From assembly GCA_029287645.1 (NCBI GenBank), contig JARFQS010000014.1, positions 1-23,351 on the forward strand: 23,351 bases of DNA, in the 5' to 3' direction. Positions 1-6,980 of the stretch are shown one piece after another (position 1 is the stretch's first letter; the number at the start of each line of letters is the position of its first letter). The DNA is from Thermoanaerobaculia bacterium (lineage in GTDB: Bacteria; Acidobacteriota; Thermoanaerobaculia; Multivoradales; JAHEKO01). The notes below the pieces were generated by a model that saw only the letters and a list, made by a program, of their open reading frames with translations, did no database searches and was not told where the DNA came from. Position numbers and translations under genes: made by a program.

Positions 1-1827
1 GTGTACGACAATCTTCTCGAGGCTGTAGTCGATAGCGGCCATCAGCAGGACCTCGGCCTTGCCACGGGCGAATCGATAGTCCGGATCCGACCACACGTCG
101 AACAACCTACCCCTCGGCTGGGTCAGCACGAAACCACCGTAGGTGGCCCGCATCATCCCCGGACCCACCACCTGATCCGCTGGATTCGTGGCATAGAACG
201 CCATGTCCGACTCCTGATCGTGCTCGCCCAGCCAGGTCATCGCAAAGGGGTATCGCTGATTCTCGGGATCGCGATCGAAAACGACCACAACGGACCCAGC
301 CTCGCCTGGAACCCTCCCCTTCTCTTCGACATAGATCCGGTCTTCGTGGACGTTACGAAGCGTTTCCCGAATGTCGATGCCGTCCAGCAGGCTACAGGTG
401 AAGGGTTCGGTCCTCTTCCGCTCTGCCGATAGCACCGAAAGGGCCTTCTTCTGGAGAAACCGTCCGTAGTCCTCGACCACCAGGTCCTCCGGTGGGTACG
501 AACAGATGCCCGACGAGTCGAAGGCCCTAAGCCAGTCCTCGGGACTCTCGGGATGGGGGTGCTCGCGCACAGGGATGGCAACCGGTCGTTGCTTGGTGCG
601 AAAGAAGCGGCGACGAAAGCGGATCTTCCGCGTGCCCAAGTCCAGCTCGTCGCCATCGATGGAAGCGGTCTCTATCTCCGCATGAGCTTCCTGCCAGGGG
701 TAGGCCCGCGCTACTTCGAAGACCTCCCATGCCAGATTATCGTCACCCACACCCCGCGCCGCGATCACCCACTCGTACAGGCCCGGAATCAGGTTGCCCT
801 GCACCCTGGCGCATCGGCGCGAGAAGTCGAAGAACATCCTCCGCTGCCAGGAGGCCAGTGTCTCACCCGTCTGCTCGTGGTAGGAGCCCGCTGCAACCTT
901 CCAGACCACACCTCCGAGACGTGCCCTGTCCGGAGCCCGCTGGCCGCCTGGACCCTCGCGGGTCCCATGGACGCTGGCGAAGTCCACGAGCTTCTCCTCC
1001 CGATCGCTATCTTCAATGCCCCGCTGTCCCTGGATCACACGCAGTCCGAAGCGAACGATGGACTGGCGACGCGAGAGCGTCGAGCCCAGATCCGTTTCGT
1101 TCGGAATGTCTCCATCTCGGACGGTCTCCCAGATCGCGTGGAGCAACGGAGCCTCCGGAAGCAAGGCAGTGAGGCTGTCTGGGGCCAGGTGACGTACCGT
1201 CACCCGACTTCGACGCGTCCGAGCGAAGGGATGTGCCAGAGCTCCCTCGAGCCGAGAACGCACGCCGTTCACGTGTGCTGCTCCGACGAGCCCCAGGATC
1301 GGACCGGGCATCTCGTTTCTGGCCTGACGCAGATGGAAGGCCATTCCTGTCTCGCGGCGACTGTCGGACTCGGCTCCCGTTTCGAGGCCGAGGCCGAGGC
1401 TCTCCATGTACTCGCCGGCTCCCATCTGCCAGAGGGCATACGGGTCGGGAACGCGGTCTCCGTGACGCTCCTCATAGGGTAGATCGGGGTCGATACAGAA
1501 AAAGGGCCTGTCGCGATCGAGCGCCCAGCGGATGGCCTCCACCAGTGGGTCACCGGGCGCTACGACCCAGACCAGGGCCGGCTCTCCCCGTTCTTCCGAG
1601 ATCACCAGGGAGATTCGGGGCAGTCGCCCCACGACCTTGGCAGCTGCATCCCGAAGGGTCGTGGGCAATTCGACTGCCACCGCCGCCGGATCCAGCGCAT
1701 CGAGCACCGCACGGGCCACGCAGGCCAGCTCGACGCGCTCATGAACGACTGGCAGGAGGCGAATGCCGCCACCTGCATCCGGGGCCAGCCGATCCAGATC
1801 GACGCCAGCACCGACCGGCGGGATCAC
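1..1827 (-). CDS. Large protein with TraB/PrgY-like N-terminal half; C-terminal end outside window
   Basis: An uninterrupted frame of 609 codons runs from a GTG at 1827 to the left edge, so the C-terminus is missing. The GTG overlaps the stop of the upstream MoxR gene (GTGA), and a GGAGGAG sequence at 1839-1845 lies 11 bases upstream. The N-terminal ~195 residues show the spaced motifs of the TraB/PrgY/ChaN-like fold: PVVHERVE (26-33), VAVELP (50-55), an R-E-x-x-M-A segment (158-163) and LVGAAHVNGVRSRLE (180-194). Some members of that superfamily are metallohydrolase-like, but no activity is inferred here. Residues from about 320 onward do not match a domain I recognise; they are rich in aromatic and acidic residues and show no membrane segment or signal peptide. 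Coupling to a MoxR ATPase suggests a client or partner of that ATPase. DUF5682-type proteins, which accompany MoxR and VWA genes, are a possible relative. The reading frame is certain; the family assignment is moderate. Confidence 0.8.
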   Translation of the reverse strand, partial: MIPPVGAGVDLDRLAPDAGGGIRLLPVVHERVELACVARAVLDALDPAAVAVELPTTLRDAAAKVVGRLPRISLVISEERGEPALVWVVAPGDPLVEAIRWALDRDRPFFCIDPDLPYEERHGDRVPDPYALWQMGAGEYMESLGLGLETGAESDSRRETGMAFHLRQARNEMPGPILGLVGAAHVNGVRSRLEGALAHPFARTRRSRVTVRHLAPDSLTALLPEAPLLHAIWETVRDGDIPNETDLGSTLSRRQSIVRFGLRVIQGQRGIEDSDREEKLVDFASVHGTREGPGGQRAPDRARLGGVVWKVAAGSYHEQTGETLASWQRRMFFDFSRRCARVQGNLIPGLYEWVIAARGVGDDNLAWEVFEVARAYPWQEAHAEIETASIDGDELDLGTRKIRFRRRFFRTKQRPVAIPVREHPHPESPEDWLRAFDSSGICSYPPEDLVVEDYGRFLQKKALSVLSAERKRTEPFTCSLLDGIDIRETLRNVHEDRIYVEEKGRVPGEAGSVVVVFDRDPENQRYPFAMTWLGEHDQESDMAFYATNPADQVVGPGMMRATYGGFVLTQPRGRLFDVWSDPDYRFARGKAEVLLMAAIDYSLEKIVVH

Positions 1828-2702
1828 GAGAGCTCGAACTCCTCCAATTGATCGTCTCCGACCGACAGCCTCAGAGCCATATCCACCGCATCGGGAGCAC
1901 TCTCGGCTTCTCCCCTCTTGAGGACCTTCATGGCGTAGCGCACCAGATTGATCCCATCCCTCACCGTGTACCGGAGATCTCGATCATGTGCGGCTCGGAG
2001 AAACGAGAGGACGTACTCCACCACCTCATCATCGGCGAAGGGCACCTGGGCTTGCAGGATCTCCCGTTCTTCATTCTCCTCGGGAAAGTCGACGTAGATT
2101 TGCGGCATCAGCCGGGAGTGAATGTACTCCGGCAGCTCGTAGGTCGAAGCATCCTCGTTCATGGTGGTCACGAAGCGAAACTCTTCATGTGCAGGAATGC
2201 GGATTCCTGCCACCAGGCTCTCCACGTAGCGTCTGTGATCGAGAAGCGGAGCCAGAGAAGCCCAGGATTTCTCGCTCATGCGATTGCCTTCGTCGAGGAT
2301 CAGCGCACCCCCGCGGACCATGGCGTTGACCAGCGGCGAAGCCATGTACCTCACGCCGCCGCCTGGAGCCAGCACCGGAGAAACGATGAGGTCCTCGGGC
2401 CGGGTGTCCATGGTCGCCTGCGCGATGTAGATGTCGAGATCCAGCTCGCGAGCTGCGGCGCAGGCGAGGGTCGTCTTTCCCACGCCCGGCTTGCCCAGAA
2501 GCCGGGGATTCAACGGTAGATCGGCCGACTCGACCCGGGACCATGCCGCGAGCAGCTGCATCAGAACCTCGCGCTGTCCAATCCAGGGTGGTAGCCGCTC
2601 CACGGGTGAGCCCAGGTAGAGCTCCACTCCATCGATCGTCACGCTTGCAGAGTCAGTCACGTCTCGGGTCGCCTTTCTGAATGCGGCACTGTCTCGACTC
2701 AC
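1824..2702 (-). CDS. MoxR-type AAA+ ATPase
   Basis: A 292-residue cytoplasmic ATPase of the MoxR type, the class that remodels or activates partner proteins, often with VWA-domain proteins. Visible motifs are Walker A GKPGVGKT (70-77), Walker B ALILDEGN (133-140, D137/E138), a sensor-1 segment TTMNED (179-184) and a probable arginine finger in IHSRLMP (R197). The length is typical for a single AAA+ module with its small lid domain. The stop overlaps the start of the downstream TraB-like gene by 4 bases, and the upstream zinc-ribbon gene ends 12 bases before the GTG start. No Shine-Dalgarno sequence precedes that GTG; another GTG at 2660 would shorten the protein by 14 residues outside the ATPase core, so the exact start is uncertain. 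No VWA partner is visible in the window; one could lie beyond the left edge. Confidence 0.9.
   Translation of the reverse strand: MSRDSAAFRKATRDVTDSASVTIDGVELYLGSPVERLPPWIGQREVLMQLLAAWSRVESADLPLNPRLLGKPGVGKTTLACAAARELDLDIYIAQATMDTRPEDLIVSPVLAPGGGVRYMASPLVNAMVRGGALILDEGNRMSEKSWASLAPLLDHRRYVESLVAGIRIPAHEEFRFVTTMNEDASTYELPEYIHSRLMPQIYVDFPEENEEREILQAQVPFADDEVVEYVLSFLRAAHDRDLRYTVRDGINLVRYAMKVLKRGEAESAPDAVDMALRLSVGDDQLEEFELS
1839..1845 (-). promoter_or_regulatory. Ribosome binding site for the TraB-like gene
   Basis: On the minus strand this reads GGAGGAG, 11 bases before the GTG at 1827 and inside the last codons of the MoxR gene. It supports the GTG start in a frame that has no nearby ATG start. 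Confidence 0.55.
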
Positions 2703-2714
2703 CGGTATCGAAGA

Positions 2715-3341
2715 TCAGACCTCGATATTGAAGATGGCGTCCCTCGCGGTGCCGCCATGGGTCTGGAACGGAACTCCGAGTAGGCGCGGCTCGCCGAACT
2801 CGATGTGGTAGTCCAGGTTCAAAAGTGTGTCGGGCTTCTCCACCTCGGTGGCGATCAGAGCATAGTGTGCCAGCTTCTGGGCGTCTTGTTGGCCGTAACA
2901 GCCACCGAGAAGACCCTCGCCCAGCTTCTCGCGCAGCTCGGGAAGCGCCCGAGTGTAGTCCCGTACCAGGCGAGTTACCGACTCGAGGGGTGCCTGGAAA
3001 GCCGGCACGGCGAAGGTGCCCTCGCCACCCTCCGCGGCTGCATGCTCACTCCCCAGAAAGGATTGGAGAAGTCCTGTGAAACCTCCTCCACTCGCCTGAC
3101 GTCGAGTGATGCTGATTCGCGCCGGCAGCAGCCAGAAGGGACGATACTCCTGCACCTGAATGTGCGGCGCGGAGACGAAGGCTGTCTCGACAAGATCGAG
3201 GCTCCAGTCGGACGGGTCCAGCCGATATCCGTTTCGGCATGCCGTGCAGTAGTAGACGACGTCTTCGCCGCGGGCTCTGACGCCTGCTCCGCATGTCGGA
3301 CAATCGAGCGGCACCAGCTTGAACTCGAAAGCCGTCGTCAC
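2715..3341 (-). CDS. Zinc-ribbon protein of unknown function
   Basis: A 208-residue protein with an N-terminal zinc ribbon: C14, C17, C32 and C35 form CX2C-X14-CX2C. The spacing is identical to that of the two zinc-ribbon membrane proteins encoded just upstream. The rest has no clear transmembrane helix; a segment around FWLLPARI (69-76) is hydrophobic but short. I do not recognise the remaining ~170 residues. The GTG start overlaps the upstream stop by 4 bases (GTGA), showing translational coupling. The MoxR gene follows after 12 bases. It may be a soluble adaptor in the same complex as its neighbours, but that rests on context alone. Confidence 0.82.
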   Translation of the reverse strand: MTTAFEFKLVPLDCPTCGAGVRARGEDVVYYCTACRNGYRLDPSDWSLDLVETAFVSAPHIQVQEYRPFWLLPARISITRRQASGGGFTGLLQSFLGSEHAAAEGGEGTFAVPAFQAPLESVTRLVRDYTRALPELREKLGEGLLGGCYGQQDAQKLAHYALIATEVEKPDTLLNLDYHIEFGEPRLLGVPFQTHGGTARDAIFNIEV

Positions 3342-4462
3342 GGCCTGATCCCCGGCAGCCGGCCCTGCATGAGGTCGCGCAGAATCTGCTCTTGCGTATC
3401 ACCATCCGTCAGCGTGCTCCAGGCCTCACCTAGATTCAACTCCGGATCGACACCGGTACCCTCGACCACGACCCCGCCATGTCGAAAGTGTCGCCAACCC
3501 CAGGCCAGGGCGAGAACCGTGGCAGCCCCGATCACCAGCATTCCCGGCGGGCTGCCACCCACCAACTGCAGGGCCGTCGTTCCGAAGAACAGTGCGAGAG
3601 CCTGCGACCCGACGAGCATGGCGGCGCGGTAGAAGTCGTTCCCAGGCGACTTGCCGTAGGCCAGGGTGCCGTCCTCGGCATCCACCAGGAGTTGATAGGA
3701 ACGATCTCTGAAGCGATACCGCACGATCCAGAGCGGATAGTAGATGACACTGAGGCGTTCCCGAAGAGTCTCGAGGAAGCGGAACCTCACCTTCTCGAGA
3801 CCACCTGAGGGATCCGACTGCAGCTTGAACTGCTCGATAGCCGCCTTCTTGACGACCGTCTCCGAACCCGTTGGTGGAAAGACCATCCCGTGACGTTCGA
3901 GGGCAAACCGGTCGTAAGGCACCAGTTGGTCACCCCGAAGGTCGATTCGCTGGATACCCCACTCGGCCACGTTGAGGGCCGGGAAGGTCGCATCGTAGCT
4001 TCTGGCCACCGACCTTTCCACGTCGATCTCTTCGACTTCGACCCGGCGACGGCTTCCGGAACCCCTCGACCGCCGGCGCTCCTCCGTGCCGAGAGCGAAG
4101 CCGACACAGTCGGCCTCCACACGATAGAAAGGGAGAAAGCAGAGGATGGTCTCGCCAATCTCGGCTTCGCGGCGCAGCCTCGAGTCCTTGCTCCATCCCT
4201 TGGAGAGCCATCTCCTGCCTGTTTCTCGGGCCTTCTCGAGATCGAGACGGGGCTTGACCACCCAGCGCCGCACACCCACTTCCGGGGTAGCGAGAAGTGA
4301 TTTGTCGCAGTAGGGGCAAGTGACGACCCGTAAGCCTGTTACCACCTCCAGAGCTCCACCGCAGCTCGGACAGCTCAGGCCTTCGACACGGCCTCGGTGC
4401 CCGACCTCGACCTCCTGATCCGGTGTCGGTGCGGGGCCCGCGGAATCACCGGACTGGCTCAT
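3338..4462 (-). CDS. Zinc-ribbon membrane protein (second paralogue)
   Basis: A 374-residue protein. The chosen ATG at 4462 overlaps the upstream stop as ATGA; the frame stays open to 5029, but that extension only shadows the upstream gene. After a ~28-residue polar start come the zinc ligands C31, C34, C49 and C52 (CX2C-X14-CX2C). A ~200-residue soluble region follows, containing a very basic patch (ERRRSRGSGSRRR). Near the C-terminus, a PLWIVRYRF segment and a VDAEDGTLAYGKS segment resemble the equivalent parts of the preceding gene. Two hydrophobic helices lie at about 280-302 and 307-323, followed by a ~50-residue hydrophilic tail. It is most likely an inner-membrane protein with a cytoplasmic zinc ribbon, loosely comparable in layout to Bacillus YdjG. 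The function is unknown. Confidence 0.85.
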   Translation of the reverse strand: MSQSGDSAGPAPTPDQEVEVGHRGRVEGLSCPSCGGALEVVTGLRVVTCPYCDKSLLATPEVGVRRWVVKPRLDLEKARETGRRWLSKGWSKDSRLRREAEIGETILCFLPFYRVEADCVGFALGTEERRRSRGSGSRRRVEVEEIDVERSVARSYDATFPALNVAEWGIQRIDLRGDQLVPYDRFALERHGMVFPPTGSETVVKKAAIEQFKLQSDPSGGLEKVRFRFLETLRERLSVIYYPLWIVRYRFRDRSYQLLVDAEDGTLAYGKSPGNDFYRAAMLVGSQALALFFGTTALQLVGGSPPGMLVIGAATVLALAWGWRHFRHGGVVVEGTGVDPELNLGEAWSTLTDGDTQEQILRDLMQGRLPGIRP

Positions 4463-5223
4463 ACCTTGCGCGCCACCCAGTAGGCCAGGAGTAGCAGAGG
4501 CAGGGCGGTGATTACGTAGGCTACGAACTTGACGGCCGGATTGCTGATCGCCAATCCCTCGACCGTGAACAGCAGCAGTCCCAGTCCGGCGACCAGGTAG
4601 TACGGACTCTCGGCCTTCTCCGGGAAGACGGCCGCAACGACGGCGCCCGTGGAAGCATCGACAAACACCTGGTAGGTCTCGCCCTTGAAGCGGTATCGGC
4701 ATCTCCACAAGGGCAGGCGCACGAGCGCGGTCTCGGTCGGACGGGGGTGACCCCGCTGCTCGAGCCAACCAAGTGCCGTCTCCAACGGAACGGTCTTTGG
4801 AATGGACTCGACCCCCTCCTCTTCGGATCGAAAGGGCTCGAGCTTGCCGGCCGGCAGCTTCAAGTCGGCCAACTGCGGGATCATGGTCGCGGCCGCCGGC
4901 TCGATGGACACCTCTTCCCCTTTCGCCGCCCGGACCCGGAAGAGCCACACCGGGAAGGAGAGCGGCTCCACTCCCTCGATCACGCTCTTGCTGTCCAGAT
5001 CCTTGACCGTGTCGTTGCCGGCCATCCATCGACGACAGGCAGCCTTCGCCTCGTCCTCGCCCAGAAGACGCGGCAATCTGAAGTGGCTCACCACCCCTGA
5101 TTGGTCGACAAACAGGGTCGCGTCGCAGAAGCGGCAGATCAGGAAGCGCTGACCCGACTCCAGGGCGCCTTCACCACCACACTGTGTGCAGACGAAACGA
5201 CCGTCTTTCACTTCGGGCGGCAT
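4459..5223 (-). CDS. Zinc-ribbon membrane protein (first paralogue)
   Basis: A 254-residue protein. N-terminal ligands C12, C15, C30 and C33 form a zinc ribbon (CX2C-X14-CX2C) of the TFIIB-like type. A soluble region follows, with PLWRCRYRF and VDASTGAVVAAVF segments like those of the next gene. Two C-terminal transmembrane helices lie at about 208-226 and 233-251, leaving only three residues at the end. The expected topology is a cytoplasmic zinc ribbon anchored by a helical hairpin. It begins 65 bases after the SPFH gene and its stop overlaps the next start by 4 bases. It looks like a diverged tandem duplicate of the next gene. Proteins of this layout beside YdjI-type SPFH proteins may act as their membrane recruiters; that is known for the Bacillus pair and only inferred here. 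Confidence 0.85.
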   Translation of the reverse strand: MPPEVKDGRFVCTQCGGEGALESGQRFLICRFCDATLFVDQSGVVSHFRLPRLLGEDEAKAACRRWMAGNDTVKDLDSKSVIEGVEPLSFPVWLFRVRAAKGEEVSIEPAAATMIPQLADLKLPAGKLEPFRSEEEGVESIPKTVPLETALGWLEQRGHPRPTETALVRLPLWRCRYRFKGETYQVFVDASTGAVVAAVFPEKAESPYYLVAGLGLLLFTVEGLAISNPAVKFVAYVITALPLLLLAYWVARKV

Positions 5224-5288
5224 ACACCACCGTCGCGGATCGATCGGGAGAGGTCGGTCACAGTCTCAATCGGAGTGCTTCCGTGGCA

Positions 5289-6326
5289 TCACTCGGCGAC
5301 TTTGGTGCCACAGTCGGGGCAGAATCGGGCACCCTCTGGAAGCTTGCCGCCACAGGAGTGACAGAAGGCCGCAGCCGCCGCAGCTGCTCCCGCAGCTTCG
5401 GGAGTCGCATTCTTCTCGGTCACCTGGGGTTTTCCCTCGGCAGGCGCATCACCGGATGCGGCCTGGCCGCCACCGGAATCGGTCATCGCCTCTTTCATCA
5501 TCTGAGGCAGCATCATGCCCATCCCCGCACCCATACCCACTCCGAGGCCGGCTCCGACTCCGCTGCCCGTCTCGCCACCCGACTGCTGCGCCGCGTCGCC
5601 CATCGCCTGAGCGGCCTTGAACTTGAGGTAGGCGTTCATGTCGCCCACCGCCGCCATGCCGGCACGCTCATCGATGAGCTTCTGCACCTCGGTCGGCGGA
5701 GTGATCGCTCCGAGATAGAGGTCCACCAGCTCGATGCCGTACTTCGAGAAGTCATCAGCGACCCGCGCTTTGAGGGCCATCGCGAGCTCGTCGTAGACCT
5801 TGGGCAGATCGAAGATCGACTGCAGGTTCTCGCCCATGACGTCCGTCAAGCGGGCCACAATGACGTCTTTGAAGTAGGACTCCACGCCATCGGTCGTATA
5901 GACGCCCATCGTGCCGACGACCTCATTGACGAAGACCTGGGAGTTCGTGATGCGGACGGCAAACTTGCCGAAGGCCCGCAACCGAACCATCGCCAGCTCG
6001 CTGTCCCGGTAGACGACCGGCTCTTTCGTACCCCATTTGAGATCCAGAAACGTCTTGGTCGAGACGAAGACGACCGCCGCCTGAAAGGGCGATTTGCCTT
6101 CGAAAGGTACCCCCAGAAGCTCAGTGAGAAACGGTAGATTCTGCGTCGCCAGAGTGTGACGGCCAGGGCCGAAGGTATCGAGAGCCCTGCCATCGCGGAA
6201 GAAGACCGCCTCCTGGCTCTCCTCGACGACCAACTGGCTGCCCAACTTGATGGCTTCGGTCCCCTGCCTGGGAACTCTGGCCACCATCGTCTGACCGGTT
6301 GGATCTACGTACTGAATGACCTTCAT
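5289..6326 (-). CDS. YdjI-type SPFH (band 7-like) protein with C-terminal zinc ribbon
   Basis: A 345-residue protein with the hallmarks of the SPFH subfamily once annotated as 'virion core protein'. The N-terminal stretch IQYVDPTGQTMVARVP is followed by LVVEESQEAVFFRDG, a FGPGRHTL motif, NLPFLTELLG, and WGTKEPVVYRDSEL with VRLRAFGKFAVRI. After a helical region comes a Gly/Met-rich linker (about 245-275), then an Ala-rich stretch and a zinc ribbon with C322, C325, C336 and C339. There is no transmembrane segment, so recruitment to membranes probably needs partners. The strong AGGAGG site at 6334-6339, 7 bases before the ATG, fixes the start. In Bacillus the related YdjI works with YdjG and the PspA protein YdjF on the membrane. 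The neighbouring genes here suggest a comparable membrane platform. Confidence 0.92.
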   Translation of the reverse strand: MKVIQYVDPTGQTMVARVPRQGTEAIKLGSQLVVEESQEAVFFRDGRALDTFGPGRHTLATQNLPFLTELLGVPFEGKSPFQAAVVFVSTKTFLDLKWGTKEPVVYRDSELAMVRLRAFGKFAVRITNSQVFVNEVVGTMGVYTTDGVESYFKDVIVARLTDVMGENLQSIFDLPKVYDELAMALKARVADDFSKYGIELVDLYLGAITPPTEVQKLIDERAGMAAVGDMNAYLKFKAAQAMGDAAQQSGGETGSGVGAGLGVGMGAGMGMMLPQMMKEAMTDSGGGQAASGDAPAEGKPQVTEKNATPEAAGAAAAAAAFCHSCGGKLPEGARFCPDCGTKVAE

Positions 6327-6333
6327 CGTCAGT

Positions 6334-6339
6334 CCTCCT
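6334..6339 (-). promoter_or_regulatory. Strong ribosome binding site of the SPFH gene
   Basis: AGGAGG on the minus strand, 7 bases before the ATG. It is the strongest site in the accessory module and implies that the SPFH protein is made in quantity, independently of translation of the preceding gene. Confidence 0.7.
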
Positions 6340-6353
6340 GAAATCGCCAGGCG

Positions 6354-6884
6354 CTAGCCAGCTGTTGTCTGCACCACTCTATTGACGGCTGTTTCTCTTG
6401 AAGCCCACTTCTCTTCCAACTCCTGGAGTCGCTCGAGCGCTGCCTCCAGGGCTGGCAGTGGATCGGCTTCGCCTGGTTGAGGTATGGCCGCCAGCGAATC
6501 GGCAAGCACCGAGAGGTCCTCCAGCACACCGAGATCGAATTGGTAAAGCTCCTCCAGTGCCGCCTCATCGACCTTGATCACGTCGAAAAAGCCCGTGGCT
6601 CCGTAGTCGCAATAGCGAATAGCCCCGGCCACACCATCCATTCGCCGGTCGAGACGGTCGAAGAGATGAAGGACACCGATCTTACCCGCGTCGGTGTAGC
6701 GCTCAGCAGTCTTGCGAAGCTCTGCCTTGAGCCTCGTCATCTCGCTGGCGAGGTACTCCCGCTGCAGCTTGTCGACGTCTCTGCGGAGCTCCCGATCCTG
6801 GAAACCTCGGAAACCGGGAATCTTCTCGCCCAGTTTTTCCAGCCAATTTCGTTGGGCTTTCGCCTCGTCGAAGCCTCGTTCCAT
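6354..6884 (-). CDS. Small charged helical protein associated with SPFH gene
   Basis: A 176-residue, highly charged, probably all-helical cytoplasmic protein. A conserved-looking block, IPGFRGFQDRELRRDVDKL (22-40), is followed by long helices, a central GATGFFD segment (95-101) and an acidic C-terminal coiled-coil-like helix (about 143-165). There is no signal peptide or membrane helix. I recall similar proteins beside SPFH genes in other bacteria but know of no assigned function. A GGAGGG site lies about 7 bases before the ATG. It sits 27 bases ahead of the SPFH gene, the place where a PspA-type coiled coil occurs in the Bacillus ydj operon. It does not itself have the length or clear heptads of PspA. 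Confidence 0.82.
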   Translation of the reverse strand: MERGFDEAKAQRNWLEKLGEKIPGFRGFQDRELRRDVDKLQREYLASEMTRLKAELRKTAERYTDAGKIGVLHLFDRLDRRMDGVAGAIRYCDYGATGFFDVIKVDEAALEELYQFDLGVLEDLSVLADSLAAIPQPGEADPLPALEAALERLQELEEKWASRETAVNRVVQTTAG

Positions 6885-6958
6885 GGCGTACCCTCCAAAT
6901 AGGGTCAGAATTCGCCCGCAGTCTACCAGAGGCTCGCAATGCAGCAGGAAGTAAGAGC

Positions 6959-6980
6959 TCGGGGGTTTCTACGCCCCCGA
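6959..6980 (-). terminator. GC-rich hairpin over the stop of the VanZ-like gene
   Basis: A perfect 7-bp inverted repeat (6959-6965 with 6974-6980) encloses an 8-base loop and includes the TAG stop of the VanZ-like gene. The following minus-strand bases have only scattered T residues, so it is at best a weak terminator or RNA-stability element between the dcw cluster and the SPFH module. Confidence 0.3.

Noticed and set aside
553..1482. Plus-strand open frame of 309 codons
   Set aside because: It is the antisense shadow of the TraB-like gene. It has no recognisable domain, and the minus-strand frame has conserved motifs, a ribosome site and a coupled start.
4463..5029. N-terminal extension of the second zinc-ribbon membrane protein frame
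   Set aside because: The extension lies fully within the upstream gene in another frame, is low-complexity Gly/Arg-rich, and the ATGA junction at 4462 gives the sensible start.
5368..5400. Short repeat of GCAGC-type bases
   Set aside because: This encodes the Ala-rich linker before the zinc ribbon of the SPFH protein. It is low-complexity coding sequence and not a mobile or regulatory repeat.
6885..6968. Promoter for the SPFH module
   Set aside because: TAGACT and CCTATT resemble weak -10 elements, but no matching -35 sequence is present at a suitable distance. I could not support it from sequence alone.
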